A stretch of DNA of 64,000 bases from Dyella dinghuensis (GCF_003977615.1 NZ_RYZR01000003.1:62001-126000), one strand, 5' to 3'. Shown: positions 35,283 through 45,839, counted from the stretch's first letter. Numbers and translations: made by a program. The notes: generated by a model not told the origin, from the letters alone.

Positions 35283-36734
35283 TTACTCTTTGGTTGTACT
35301 TGCCACGTGTTGCGCCACGTCATGCTGCGGCCAGCCACCTGCCAATGACTGATACAACGCCACCGCAGCCGTTGCACTGCGCGTACGGCTATCGGCGAAC
35401 GCGTCCTGTGCAATGAGCACGTTACGCTCGGCATCCAACACTTCGTATAGATCGATTGCTCCCGCGCGGTAACGGGTACGCGCCAACGCGGCCGCTTGCT
35501 CGCTATCGCGTGCGGCGCGCTCGAGCTGCTCATCCTCATTACGTGTCTTGGCGTACCGTACCAGCGCGTTCTCCGTATCTTCCAGCGCGAGCAACACGGT
35601 CTGTTGGTATTGCGCAAGCATCCCCGCCGCATCGGCACGGCTGGCGGCGAGTCGAGCGCGCACGCGGCCGACATCAAGGAAGGACCAATCGATACCGAAT
35701 GCCGCCAAACTGGTCTGGCTTCCACTCTGAAACAAACCACCGGTCGTAATCGCCTGCGTGCCAAGTGCTCCAAGTAAGGTAACGCGCGGGAACAGATCCG
35801 CGGTCGCGACGCCTACTTGTGCTGTCGCGGCATGCAGGCGCGCTTCGGCTGCAGCGATATCGGGTCGTCTGCGCAGCAGATCGGCCGGTGTGCCGGGATC
35901 GACTTGCATAGGTACGGCGGGCAACGGCTTGGCTGGGTCGAGTTCCGCGATCAATGCCTCCGGCGGACGTCCGGTCAAGACGGCGAGACGATGTTCCGCC
36001 ACGGCAATCTGCGCCTCCAAAGAGGGGATCTGTGATGCCGTGGTCTCGCACTGTGCACGAGCTCTCGCCGTGTCGAACGTTGTGCCGCGGCCTGCGTCCA
36101 GACTCGCCTCGACCAATTGCAATGTTTCCGTTTGGTTGGCCAGATTTTCACGGGTAATGCGCAAGCGCTCCTGCAAGCCACGCAACTGGATATAGGTGCG
36201 TGCGGTTTCTCCCGCGATGGCCACCTGCAAGGCTGCAAGATCTTCGGCGCTCGCTGCCGTTTGCGCACGTTGTGCTTCGACACTGCGGCGCACGCGACCG
36301 AACAGATCGAGCTCCCAGCTCGCATTCGCACCCACACTGTAATCGTGATAGCTACGCGGATAACCGTAAGAGAGCGCCTGACTTACTTCCTCGTGGCCAC
36401 CCAGCGCGCTCGCGGTGATGGTGGGGACATAATCGAACTTCGCCTCACGCAGTAAGGCATTGGCACTGTCATAGTGCGCCAGCGATACACGTAGATCCTT
36501 GTTGGCGTCTAGCGCTTGGCTTACCAGCGCACTCAACTGTGGATCCCCGAAGCTTTGCCAGAACTCGGCATCGGCGGGATCCGGCAACATCGCGCTGGTG
36601 GATGAATCAGGCTCAGCCTGATGCGCATACTGCGCGGGGAGTGCCATCTTCGGTTGATGAAAATTCGGACCGACGGCGCACGCGGCCAAAGCCAGTGTGA
36701 TGGCCGCAGCGAGGGGACGGATCAGTTTAGTCAT
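35283..36734 (-). CDS. RND efflux outer-membrane factor, NodT/OprM family
   Basis: From ATG 36734 the product is 483 residues, with a lipoprotein signal (LALAACAVGPNF; lipobox LAAC). The body has the duplicated helical repeats of TolC-like channels, including SWELDLFGRVRRSVEAQRAQ and DWSFLDVGRVRARLAASRADA. It forms the outer-membrane exit duct of the tripartite pump encoded upstream. The start overlaps the end of the pump gene (CATGA), so the three genes are one operon. Family assignment is firm; the substrate is not known. Confidence 0.93.
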   Translation of the reverse strand: MTKLIRPLAAAITLALAACAVGPNFHQPKMALPAQYAHQAEPDSSTSAMLPDPADAEFWQSFGDPQLSALVSQALDANKDLRVSLAHYDSANALLREAKFDYVPTITASALGGHEEVSQALSYGYPRSYHDYSVGANASWELDLFGRVRRSVEAQRAQTAASAEDLAALQVAIAGETARTYIQLRGLQERLRITRENLANQTETLQLVEASLDAGRGTTFDTARARAQCETTASQIPSLEAQIAVAEHRLAVLTGRPPEALIAELDPAKPLPAVPMQVDPGTPADLLRRRPDIAAAEARLHAATAQVGVATADLFPRVTLLGALGTQAITTGGLFQSGSQTSLAAFGIDWSFLDVGRVRARLAASRADAAGMLAQYQQTVLLALEDTENALVRYAKTRNEDEQLERAARDSEQAAALARTRYRAGAIDLYEVLDAERNVLIAQDAFADSRTRSATAAVALYQSLAGGWPQHDVAQHVASTTKE

Positions 36735-39700
36735 GAGCGTTCTCCAGGACGGCGAGATCGCCTTCGAACGAGCTGTGCTCGCCTTTCCACGATGGATTGC
36801 CCGGCGCGAGTTTGCGCAGGGTGACGTAGAACACTGGGGTGAGGAACAGACCAAACAGCGTGACGCCGAGCATGCCGGAGAACACCGTCACTCCGGTCGC
36901 CGCGCGCACTTCGCTGCCTGCGCCATGTCCTAACAACAGCGGCACGGAGCCTGCAATGAAAGCCACGGATGTCATCACGATGGGACGCAGACGCAGACGG
37001 CATGCTTCCAGCGCTGCCTCCACCGTGCCCATGCCTTGCATTTCCAATTCACGCGCGAACTCGACGATCAAGATCGCGTTCTTGCACGCTAGGCCCATTA
37101 ATACCACCAGGCCAACTTGCACGAAAACGTTGTTGTCGCCGCCGGAGAGCCGCACGCCGAGCAACGCTGCACACATGCATACTGGCACGATCAGAATCAC
37201 CGCCAGCGGCAACGTCCAGCTTTCGTACAACGCGGACAACACTAGAAACGCCAGCATGACAGAGAGTGGAAACACGATCACTGCCGCGTTGCTTTGCGTA
37301 ACCTGCTGATAGCTCAGATCCGTCCATTCAAGCGTGATGCCGGGCGGGAGTACCTTGTTGGCAAGCTCCTGCAGTTTGGCAATCGTCTGGCCGGAGGACA
37401 TGACTTTCGGGTCAGCGTCACCGATCAGGTCCGCAGCCGGATAGCCGTTGTAGCGCATTACCGGGTCGGGGCCGTAGCTGGGCACGACAGTGACCATCGA
37501 ACCGATCGGCACCATCTCGTTGCGATTATTACGTGTATACAATCGCGTGATGTCCTCAGCACGCTGGCGATGGGTGGTGTCGGCCTGTGCCATGACGCGG
37601 TAGACGCGTCCAAACACGTTGAAGTCGTTAACGTAGACCGAACCGAGGTAGGTTTGCAGTGTGTCGAAAAGATCGCTGAGAGCTACACCTTGCGCCTTAG
37701 CCTGCACGCGATCCACCTTCACCTCCAACTGTGGGATGTTCGCTTGATAGGAGCTGACCGGATAGCTCATACCCGGCGTTTTCGCGATCGCGGCTTGGAA
37801 CTTGTTCAGGGCATCCTGCAGCGCGCCATAACCCAGGCCTCCACGATCTTCCAGGTACAGCGAATAGCCGGAGCCGCTGCCGAGTCCTTGGATCGGCGGC
37901 GGTAATAGTGCGTAGGCAAAGCCGCCCTTGATGCTCGCGAACTTCGCGTTAATTTCCGTATTGATCTGCGCGGCCGTGAGATGGCGCTCGTCGAACGGCT
38001 TGAGGATGATGTACGACGCCGTGAGATTGGGTGTGTTGACGTACTGCAGTGCGTTAAAGCCGGAATAGGCGACTACTGTATCTACACCATCCACCGTATG
38101 CGCGATCTGGACCATCTGATGCGTGATCGCATCGGTGCGGGCGAGCGATGCGCCCGGCGGCAATTTCGCACCTGCGAACAGAAAGAGCTTGTCCTGGGTG
38201 GGGACGAATCCGCTCGGTACAATGTGGAACAAGAAGCCCGTTGCGATCAATAAGCCCACATAGACGGCAAAGATTCCGCCGCGCCGACTCAGCGTATGTG
38301 CGACTGTGCCGTGGTAGCGATCCGAGCTGCGCTGGAAGAAGCGGTTAAACGGACCGAACAACCAGCCGAATGCGCGCTCGATCCAAAGCGCCAGTCTGTC
38401 TTTCGGCGCATGATGACTCGTCAGCAATTTCGCTGCCAACGCAGGCGACAATGTCAACGAGTTGACCGCCGAGATGACGGTGGAGATCGCAATGGTCACT
38501 GCGAACTGCTTGTAGAACTGTCCGGTCACGCCGGAGAGAAAGGCCATCGGCACGAATACCGCGCACAGCACCAGCGCGATCGCCACGATCGGTCCAGACA
38601 CCTCTTTCATCGCCTGGTGCGCTGCCGCACGAGGATCTAGCCCCTGTTCGATATTGCGCTCGACGTTCTCCACCACCACGATGGCATCGTCGACCACGAT
38701 ACCGATCGCTAGTACCAGGCCGAACAGGGTCAACGTGTTAATCGAGTAACCCAGCAAGCACAACCAGGCGAAGGTACCCACGATGGAAACTGGTACCGCA
38801 ACCAGTGGGATGATTGACGCGCGCCACGTCTGAAGAAACAGGATCACGACCACCACGACCAGAATCACCGCCTCGAACAGCGTGTGCTGGACGGCGCGAA
38901 TCGACTCACGCACAAATACGGTTGGATCCCATTGGGCACGATAAGCCACGCCTGGCGGAAAACTGCGTGACAGCTCGTCCATTTTCGCGTACACCGCGTT
39001 GGCGACGCCAATCGCGTTAGCACCTGGCGAGAGGAAGATGCCGACTGTCGCAGTGTTTTTGGTGTCGATCATGGCGTGTAAGGTGTAGTCGCTTGCGCCG
39101 AGTTCCACACGGGCGACGTCCGACAGACGCGTAATCTGGCCGTTCGCGCCATTTTTTACCACGATATTGGCAAACTCCTGCTCCGTACGCAGGCGCCCGC
39201 GCACATTGATGGAGATCAGATAATCCGTGTTTTTTGGCGAGGGTTCGGCGCCGAGCTGACCGGCCGAGACTTCCACGTTCTGTTCGCGTATCGCACTGAT
39301 CGCGTCACCGGCGGTCAGTCCGCGCGAAGCAAGCTTGTCCGGATCGAGCCAGACACGCATGGCGTAATCGCCTGCACCATATAGCTCTACGTCGCCGATG
39401 CCTGGGATGCGAGACAGCTCATCCTTGACGTGCAGCGTAAGGTAATTGCGCAGATACAGGGTGTCATAACGACTATCCGGCGAATACAGTCCCATGTACA
39501 TCAGCGGCGTGGGCGACTGTTTCTGAGTGGTCACACCATACTGGCGCACCGCATCCGGTAAGCGCGAGAGTGCCTGACTGACGCGGTTCTGGACGCGTAC
39601 GGCAGCCGTGTCTGGATCCACGCCGGGCAGGAACGTGACGACGACCTGCAAGCTACCATCGGAGCCAGCGACCGACTTCATATACATGATGCCTTCGACG

Positions 39701-39918
39701 CCGTTAATTGCCTCTTCCAACGGTTCCGCTACGGAGTCGGCGATTTCTTTGGGGTTAGCGCCAGGATACGTCGCGTGCACAATGACGCTTGGGGGCACCA
39801 CTTCCGGATATTCGCTGACCGGTAGTATGGGAATGGCAATCAATCCGACCGCAAAGATGATGATGGACAGCACGATCGCAAAGATCGGCCGTTCAATGAA
39901 AAATTTTGAAAAGTCCAT
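36727..39918 (-). CDS. RND efflux pump, HAE1 (AcrB/MexB-like)
   Basis: A 1063-residue inner-membrane proton antiporter. The N-terminus FFIERPIFAIVLSIIIFAVGLIAI is typical of HAE1 pumps. The proton-relay motif VLAIGIVVDDAIVVVENVER (TM4, tandem Asp) and the second-half TM10-TM12 motifs (GLACKNAILIVEFA) are intact, and the two halves show the expected internal duplication. It exports hydrophobic drugs, dyes or solvents, taking them from the periplasm. Length is normal. It is the second gene of the operon, 14 bases after the adaptor gene. Confidence 0.96.
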   Translation of the reverse strand: MDFSKFFIERPIFAIVLSIIIFAVGLIAIPILPVSEYPEVVPPSVIVHATYPGANPKEIADSVAEPLEEAINGVEGIMYMKSVAGSDGSLQVVVTFLPGVDPDTAAVRVQNRVSQALSRLPDAVRQYGVTTQKQSPTPLMYMGLYSPDSRYDTLYLRNYLTLHVKDELSRIPGIGDVELYGAGDYAMRVWLDPDKLASRGLTAGDAISAIREQNVEVSAGQLGAEPSPKNTDYLISINVRGRLRTEQEFANIVVKNGANGQITRLSDVARVELGASDYTLHAMIDTKNTATVGIFLSPGANAIGVANAVYAKMDELSRSFPPGVAYRAQWDPTVFVRESIRAVQHTLFEAVILVVVVVILFLQTWRASIIPLVAVPVSIVGTFAWLCLLGYSINTLTLFGLVLAIGIVVDDAIVVVENVERNIEQGLDPRAAAHQAMKEVSGPIVAIALVLCAVFVPMAFLSGVTGQFYKQFAVTIAISTVISAVNSLTLSPALAAKLLTSHHAPKDRLALWIERAFGWLFGPFNRFFQRSSDRYHGTVAHTLSRRGGIFAVYVGLLIATGFLFHIVPSGFVPTQDKLFLFAGAKLPPGASLARTDAITHQMVQIAHTVDGVDTVVAYSGFNALQYVNTPNLTASYIILKPFDERHLTAAQINTEINAKFASIKGGFAYALLPPPIQGLGSGSGYSLYLEDRGGLGYGALQDALNKFQAAIAKTPGMSYPVSSYQANIPQLEVKVDRVQAKAQGVALSDLFDTLQTYLGSVYVNDFNVFGRVYRVMAQADTTHRQRAEDITRLYTRNNRNEMVPIGSMVTVVPSYGPDPVMRYNGYPAADLIGDADPKVMSSGQTIAKLQELANKVLPPGITLEWTDLSYQQVTQSNAAVIVFPLSVMLAFLVLSALYESWTLPLAVILIVPVCMCAALLGVRLSGGDNNVFVQVGLVVLMGLACKNAILIVEFARELEMQGMGTVEAALEACRLRLRPIVMTSVAFIAGSVPLLLGHGAGSEVRAATGVTVFSGMLGVTLFGLFLTPVFYVTLRKLAPGNPSWKGEHSSFEGDLAVLENAHD

Positions 39919-39932
39919 GGGTGAGGCCCTCG

Positions 39933-41132
39933 TCAGTTCATCGCCGTCTGTGTATCCGACAGGGCGGCATCCATAGTGACGTCATGTGGTTGGACCGACG
40001 CACCGGGGAAGAAGATTTTTTGTGTGCCGTCGACAACGACCTTGTCACCCTCGGCCAATCCCGACTCCACCACGCGTAAACCGTTTACGATGCGGCCAAG
40101 TTGCACGTCTTTGCGCATCGCCGTGTTATTCGGGCCGAGCACGTAGACGTATTTGCGATCCTGGTCGGTAAGCACAGCCCGGTCGCTGATCAAAAGCGCC
40201 TTGTACTGTCCGCGGTCATCCAGCTCTACGCGCGCGAACAGACCCGGCGTAAATTGATGTGTGGGATTGGGGAGAATGGCGCGTGCGCGCAACGTGCCCG
40301 TAGTCGGATCGACCTGATTGTCCAGGAAGTCGACCGTGCCCAGGTGCGGATACTCCGCTTCATTGGCCAAGCCCACCCGCACCGGGCTGCCTTGCGCTGT
40401 TCGCCCTTGTTGACGCATCAGGGAGCTGTAGCGCAAAAAACTTTGTTCATCGCAGTCGAAATACACATATACCGGATCCTGCGACACCAACATGGTGAGC
40501 AACGTCTGATCGGCTTGGGCGAGGTTGCCTGCAGTGAGCATGGCGCGGCTGGTGCGGCCGCTGATGGGCGCGCGTATTTCGGTGAAGCTCAGATTGAGCT
40601 TGGCCGTAGCCACCGCAGCCAGTGCTGTTTGCACGTCGGCGCTGCCCTGATCGTAGTCGGCACGGCGAGCCTCGAACTCCTCATGGGAAATAGCCGCAGA
40701 CTGCATGAGAATTTGCGCACGCTTGTACTGCAACTGCGCAAGCTGTGCAGTCGCTTTGGCGTGCGCGAGCTGCGCCGTAGCGCTGTCCAATGCGTCTTGA
40801 TAAGGACGTGGATCGATCACGAACAAGATATCGCCCTGTTTGACCTCATCGCCCTCCGTATAGGCCACGCGTTGAACGTAACCGCTCACACGAGGGCGAA
40901 TTTCCACTGTGCCGATCGCGGAGACCCTGCCATTAAATTCATCCCATTCGTGTACTTGGGTGGATTTCACCGTGGCCACACTGACGTCCGGCGCTGCCGT
41001 CGCGGCTGCCGTAGTAGATGCGCCACCGCCGCGGCATCCACTGAGTAACAGGGCAAGAGCACTCGTGGTGCCCAGCACGTAGGAAATCTTACTGAGACGC
41101 CTACGTGTCCCAGATATCTGCATGGTGAACAT
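39933..41132 (-). CDS. RND efflux periplasmic adaptor (membrane fusion protein)
   Basis: A roughly 399-residue lipoprotein (LLLSGCRGG lipobox) that links pump and outer-membrane channel. Visible parts are VEIRPRVSGYVQRVAYTEGDEVKQGDILFVIDPRPY (lipoyl/barrel-sandwich half), a coiled-coil hairpin, then LSFTEIRAPISGRTSRAMLTAGNLAQAD, and a beta-barrel. GTG 41138 is an alternative start. It is first in the operon, so the promoter lies in the 100 bases shared with the divergent regulator gene. Confidence 0.94.
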   Translation of the reverse strand: MFTMQISGTRRRLSKISYVLGTTSALALLLSGCRGGGASTTAAATAAPDVSVATVKSTQVHEWDEFNGRVSAIGTVEIRPRVSGYVQRVAYTEGDEVKQGDILFVIDPRPYQDALDSATAQLAHAKATAQLAQLQYKRAQILMQSAAISHEEFEARRADYDQGSADVQTALAAVATAKLNLSFTEIRAPISGRTSRAMLTAGNLAQADQTLLTMLVSQDPVYVYFDCDEQSFLRYSSLMRQQGRTAQGSPVRVGLANEAEYPHLGTVDFLDNQVDPTTGTLRARAILPNPTHQFTPGLFARVELDDRGQYKALLISDRAVLTDQDRKYVYVLGPNNTAMRKDVQLGRIVNGLRVVESGLAEGDKVVVDGTQKIFFPGASVQPHDVTMDAALSDTQTAMN

Positions 41133-41214
41133 GAGCACTACCTGCGAGGTTTGTATTGGAGTAGGCTACTCTCCGCCTCGACGTTATCCGGGTAAAGTAG
41201 TGACGTTACACAGG

Positions 41215-41220
41215 TATAAT
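41215..41220 (+). promoter_or_regulatory. Consensus -10 box for the XRE/MmyB-type regulator
   Basis: A perfect TATAAT lies 17 bases before ATG 41237, so an ATG overlapping the box at 41219 cannot be the start. A matching -35 is poor. The leader would be very short. Confidence 0.4.
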
Positions 41221-41236
41221 GACTAATAGGTTCTAT

Positions 41237-42091
41237 ATGATGTCCACCACGACTGACAATTCGCTTGGCACCTATCTCAAGGACCGTCGCACCAAACTCG
41301 ATCCCGCAGCCTTTGGTCTTGTCGGGACTCGCCGGCGAACGCCCGGTCTGCGACGCGAAGAAGTGGCTCAACGCGCGAACGTAAGCGCCACGTGGTACAC
41401 GTGGCTTGAGCAAGGGCGGGGCGGGGCGCCGTCAGCCGATGTAGTCGATCGCATTGCACACGCTTTAATGCTGACCGATGTCGAGCGCGAACACGTCTTT
41501 CTTCTCGCGCTTGGCCGTCCACCCAAAGTTCGCTACCAGGCACCTGAAGGTGTTACGCCTCGACTACAACGCATACTTGACGCATTAGAACTCAGCCCGG
41601 CGATCATAAAGACGAGCACCTGGGACATCGTTGCGTGGAATCGTGCTGCCACGGTGGTGCTCGCCGACTATGCTGCGCTTCCGGTTGAGCAGCGAAATGT
41701 ACTTCGCCTCCTGTTTGGCAATCCCCATATTCGAGAGCGGCAACTTCATTGGGAAAGCATCGCGCGATTTGTCGTGGCCGCGTTCCGGGCCGATGCGGCG
41801 CGAGCGGGAGCCTCAAAAGAAGTTGAGGCACTCATCGATGAAATGAGTCGCAACAGCCCTGAATTCGCGAAGATGTGGAGTGACCACGATGTTTGCCATT
41901 ATGGAGAGGGCATCAAGCAGCTTAGGCACCCTGAAGTTGGAATGATCGCAATGGAATTTTCATCCTTTGTGGTGGACGGACGATCCGATCTCAGTATGGT
42001 GGTCCACAACCCGGTGACACCTGAAGATGCGGACAAGGTACGTCAGCTGATCGAATCGCAAGTCCCGGCATCCTACGAAAAGGTTGATTGA
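41237..42091 (+). CDS. XRE-family regulator with MmyB-like C-terminal domain
   Basis: About 284 residues starting MMSTTTDN; the second Met (41240) is an alternative. The N-terminal helix-turn-helix (LGTYLKDRRTKLDP...TPGLRREEVAQRANVSATWYTWLEQGR) is typical of XRE regulators, and the C-terminal part (WDIVAWNRAATVVLADY ... FGNPHIRER) is the MmyB-like ligand-binding domain. It is divergent from the RND operon, the usual place for its local regulator, so it probably responds to a pump substrate and represses or activates the pump genes. Confidence 0.88.
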   Translation: MMSTTTDNSLGTYLKDRRTKLDPAAFGLVGTRRRTPGLRREEVAQRANVSATWYTWLEQGRGGAPSADVVDRIAHALMLTDVEREHVFLLALGRPPKVRYQAPEGVTPRLQRILDALELSPAIIKTSTWDIVAWNRAATVVLADYAALPVEQRNVLRLLFGNPHIRERQLHWESIARFVVAAFRADAARAGASKEVEALIDEMSRNSPEFAKMWSDHDVCHYGEGIKQLRHPEVGMIAMEFSSFVVDGRSDLSMVVHNPVTPEDADKVRQLIESQVPASYEKVD

Positions 42092-42692
42092 ACCGGTCGA
42101 GGGGCGCGCAGCAACACGAGTGGTTCAGTCCTTCGGAATTACCTCGTGGAATGTATGCGAGAGGCAAGCGTACAAGGCCCGGAAAAGTTACGTTTAATTG
42201 GCCTAGTTATTGCGATTAACTGGCCGGAAGATTGCGGTTAACTGGCAGGTATTACGAAAAACTGGCCCACATCCAGAGCCAGCCTTTTTCAGGCTCTTTC
42301 CAATATTTGACATAATATACATTATGCGCAATTTGCGATGTGGTGCCACTCCAGCAGCGCTGCATCTTGAACTTCAGACAAGCCACGTAAATTGGCCTCA
42401 ATTACAACTAATGAAGCTCAAGACTCTCCTCGCTATGTGGCAGTCCTGCTCGACGATCCGAGTCATGTCGAAGCTCGCTGTCCAATGCACATATCGGATG
42501 GCATCGATGATCGCCGTTTTTTCCAGTCGAGTCTTGGCTCTTGTCTCCAAAGCCGATCTTCACTATACCCCCGGTAACACGGGCTAATCACTCTGCCCCG
42601 GCGATCACAATCCTGGTCCGACCTGGGGCACCTTGCTCAAGAGCGGCAGCTGCGTTGCATTGCGCGATGCTTCTGTTCTCTGAGTTTCAGCA
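42092..42692. other. Gene-free stretch with IS21-like end repeats
   Basis: About 600 bases with no gene I can defend. The first half carries the repeats listed at 42194-42267. A 125-codon frame over the second half has no recognisable domain. Confidence 0.5.
42194..42267. mobile_element. Series of TTAACTGGCC direct repeats, IS21-like terminal remnant
   Basis: Four near-identical decamers occur at 42194 (TTAATTGGCC), 42216 (TTAACTGGCC), 42238 (TTAACTGGCA) and 42258 (AAAACTGGCC), spaced by 20-22 bases. Multiple short repeats at the ends are characteristic of IS21-family elements. No IstA or IstB gene is present, so this would be a solo end left after deletion. The family link is inferred. Confidence 0.4.
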
Positions 42693-45629
42693 ATGACGCG
42701 TCGAGGACTACTTGGCCGCATGAAAAGTCTTCTTCCAATTCGTGCCTGTGTTGTCGTCCGTCATCTTGCACGCTGGTGCTTGCTGATCTGCCTGGTTGCC
42801 GCTGCCGCGGTGCACGCGGGTGCTGTGCCTGCCAAACCGGCATTTCTGCAGCTGCCACAGCTGCAACGCACCTTGTTCACGGTCAAGGATGGTCTGCCGT
42901 CAACGATCTACGCTATCACCGAGGACAAGGATGGCTATTTATGGCTCGGCGCCCCCACCGGACTGTTTCGTTTCGACGGTCTAAACGTTGTGCCTATGCT
43001 GAAAGGCCAGCTTCCACCCGAGGTGATTACAGCGCTGTACGGCGACAAGGATGGAAATCTGTGGATCGGCGGCTTGCACGGGACGGTAACGCGCGTCCAT
43101 AACGGCATCGCGGAACAAATGGACCGCGGCTTGAGCGGAAGTACCGTCATGTCGTTCAAGCAGATGGCCGATGGTTCGCTTTGGCTTGTGACAGCAACCA
43201 AAGTCTATCGGCTCGTCGACGGCGCCTGGCGTCCTGTCGGCCCATCCGATGGCATCGATGCGAAATTCGTATGGGTGACAGGCACGGGGGTGGATGGTTC
43301 TTATTGGATATTCACCGCAAGCGGTGCGTATCGACTCCGCCCCGGCGCGCAGCGCTTTGAGCACGACACCGTGGACAACGGCATTGCGGCTATGGCCAAC
43401 CTGCCAACCGCCGCTGTCTACCCGAGTGGTGGCGTAAGCGCCGATCTGATCGTCGATCGGACTGGCGCACTCTGGATACCCACCAACGGCAAGTTGGCGA
43501 GGCTGCACACAGACAATCAATCTGGCCAGCAACAACTTGTCACGGAAAACATCGAGGCTTCCGACAGTCACTCTGATATTCAGGTGACGGCTGACTTTAG
43601 CGACAGCCAAGGCAACGTGTGGATTGCCACACCCGAAGGGCTGGAGCAGTTTCGTGCCACGCGTTTTATACCGCTGGTGCTTCCCTTGCCTGTCTATTGG
43701 CCAGCGCTAATTGAAGACAGCGATCATGCGCTATGGGTTGTCAGTTCTTCAGCCACGCCACCGCTCCACATTGGCGAGACAGTCACGGTGCATCCAGAGA
43801 TTGACGGTTTCGCACCTTGCATTACAAGCGGCCCGGATGGCAGCGTCTGGTTCAGTGGCGACAAAGGTATCGAGCACTACATCAATGGCCGGGTTAGCGA
43901 GGTCCCTATTCCTCCCGTACCGGGACAAAAAGCGTCGTCCGCAAACCCGAGGCCATACTGGCTGGACATGCAGTTGGCCAGCGACGGTTCGCTGTGGGTC
44001 TCGATGCGATTCAGCGGCATCACCCGATGGGACGGTCACATCTGGACCACCATCGACCCACACGCGGCCACGAGCATCCAGTTCGAAGGCACGCGGACAT
44101 GGCTTGCCTACACCTCAGGCAAGTTGAAATCGATCGATCAGGGAAAAACAACCGTCTACACAGCGCAAAGCGGACTCGATCTAGGTGCGCTCACGAAACT
44201 GCGTCAAGGTATCTCCGGCCTCTGGATCGCGGGTGATGGCGGTATCGTGGTCAAAACCGGCGCGCATTTTCATCGACTTGTTGGTACGCATGGCGAGCGC
44301 TTTGAAAACGCAACCGACGTCATTCAGCTGACTAACGGCGACGTCTGGATAGCATCTCCCCGTGGCCTGTACCGCGTAACTGGCGCGGAAGTCCTGTCGG
44401 CCTTGGCGGTGGCGGATCACGCCGTCGCGTACACCTTGTTCGATCAAGCTGATGGCGTGGAAAGCCCCAGAAATCTCGTCGCTTCCGACAATGGTCGTCT
44501 GTGGGTTTCATTGCGGCAAGGTGTGGCCTCGATCGACGCACTGCACATGCCACCCATCCCTGCAGCGCCGCACGTATCGATCGAATCAATCAATGATCAC
44601 GACGTGCGTTTTTCGGGCGCATCGATTCCTGCGCTGGAAAAAGGTACCCGAAGCGTTACGATTGGGTACGCGGCTCCCACGCTCTCGACGCCTTCCGAGT
44701 CGCATTTTCGCTACCTCCTCAAAGGTATCGACGATGACTGGCAGGTGGCCAGCGATCGGCGCGAAGCCCACTACGCAAATCTGGGGTATGGCCATTACCT
44801 GTTTCAGGTCGAGGCATCCAATGCCGACGGGGTTTGGGCGCAGCAGCCCACCGTCCTTGCTTTTCAGATACTGCCTGAGTTCTACCAGACCTGGTGGTTC
44901 AAGGTCCTGTGCTTCGCACTTGCTATCGCAGGACTATCGTTGTTGTATCTGATGCATCTAAGGCACATCTATGCGCAACTCGACGCGCGCGCACGCGAAC
45001 GAGAGAACATGGCGCGGGACTTCCACGACACCATTCTGCAGAACTTTCAAAGCCTGCTAATGCATGTGGAGGTCGCCGCGCGCAGCGTGACCGAGGACAC
45101 CGCCAGGCAGAAACTCGACAAGGCGCTTTCCGTTACCGAGAACGCGTTGAACGAAGGTCGTGACAAGATCGGTGAACTGCGTTCGCTGGCTGAGCCACTG
45201 GAAGATCTACCGACCGATATCGCCCACTTGGCAAATCGTCTTAGCGAAGTCTACCCCACAGCATTTTCAATGCATGTGGAGGGTAAGCCCCGATCTCTGA
45301 ACGCAACGGCTGCCGGCGACGTCCATGCCATTGTTGGCGAACTGGTCACCAACGCATTCCGTCACTCAGGAGCGAGCGACTTGCATGTCGAACTGCACTA
45401 TGGCCGACGCGAGTTGAACATCACGGTCGTCGACAATGGCCGGGGTATGGACCCTTCTGCGTTGGTCCGCGGGAAATCGGGGCACTGGGGTTTGCAGGGC
45501 ATACGTGAAAGGGCGCGCCGAATCGGTGGCCGATTCACCATCGGTACGGCGCCGTCCGGAAAAGGAACACGCGCCGCCCTCAGGATTTCTGCACGTTTTG
45601 TCTATGCAGGCAGGCAGTGGCTTCGCTAG
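42693..45629 (+). CDS. Two-component sensor kinase with periplasmic propeller, Y_Y_Y and HisKA_3 domains
   Basis: A 978-residue hybrid receptor. After a signal/anchor segment come many two-component propeller repeats ([DN]KDGYLWLGAPTGLFRFDG, DGNLWIGG and similar). Then comes a Y_Y_Y domain (about residues 650-725), a membrane helix (VLCFALAIAGLSLLYLMHL), HisKA_3 with phosphoacceptor His in DFHDTILQNFQ, and a HATPase with ELVTNAFRHSG and DNGRGM. It should sense a periplasmic ligand and phosphorylate a NarL-type regulator. No regulator gene is adjacent; one lies at 53 kb. ATG 42720 is an alternative start. Confidence 0.9.
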   Translation: MTRRGLLGRMKSLLPIRACVVVRHLARWCLLICLVAAAAVHAGAVPAKPAFLQLPQLQRTLFTVKDGLPSTIYAITEDKDGYLWLGAPTGLFRFDGLNVVPMLKGQLPPEVITALYGDKDGNLWIGGLHGTVTRVHNGIAEQMDRGLSGSTVMSFKQMADGSLWLVTATKVYRLVDGAWRPVGPSDGIDAKFVWVTGTGVDGSYWIFTASGAYRLRPGAQRFEHDTVDNGIAAMANLPTAAVYPSGGVSADLIVDRTGALWIPTNGKLARLHTDNQSGQQQLVTENIEASDSHSDIQVTADFSDSQGNVWIATPEGLEQFRATRFIPLVLPLPVYWPALIEDSDHALWVVSSSATPPLHIGETVTVHPEIDGFAPCITSGPDGSVWFSGDKGIEHYINGRVSEVPIPPVPGQKASSANPRPYWLDMQLASDGSLWVSMRFSGITRWDGHIWTTIDPHAATSIQFEGTRTWLAYTSGKLKSIDQGKTTVYTAQSGLDLGALTKLRQGISGLWIAGDGGIVVKTGAHFHRLVGTHGERFENATDVIQLTNGDVWIASPRGLYRVTGAEVLSALAVADHAVAYTLFDQADGVESPRNLVASDNGRLWVSLRQGVASIDALHMPPIPAAPHVSIESINDHDVRFSGASIPALEKGTRSVTIGYAAPTLSTPSESHFRYLLKGIDDDWQVASDRREAHYANLGYGHYLFQVEASNADGVWAQQPTVLAFQILPEFYQTWWFKVLCFALAIAGLSLLYLMHLRHIYAQLDARARERENMARDFHDTILQNFQSLLMHVEVAARSVTEDTARQKLDKALSVTENALNEGRDKIGELRSLAEPLEDLPTDIAHLANRLSEVYPTAFSMHVEGKPRSLNATAAGDVHAIVGELVTNAFRHSGASDLHVELHYGRRELNITVVDNGRGMDPSALVRGKSGHWGLQGIRERARRIGGRFTIGTAPSGKGTRAALRISARFVYAGRQWLR

Positions 45630-45839
45630 CGACTCTCGGTCACTGAGGCAGCCGTTTCACGTGAAGTGCTGAGGCCTTGCAGTTGCTGATGGCTTGCGAC
45701 TCTGAAAGTCACCTGCCTCTGCGAATGAATGCCGCTGCGTGGTCAGACACGTCAAATCTGCTGAAAAAACACAAGCAAAATAATAAGTGAAACCTCTATT
45801 TTTTAAAGGCCGTCCTCGCTTCCCTAGAGGTGACTTGTC

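Noticed and set aside
36727-39918. Several long plus-strand frames across the RND pump gene
   Set aside because: All are antisense shadows of a well-supported 1063-residue pump.
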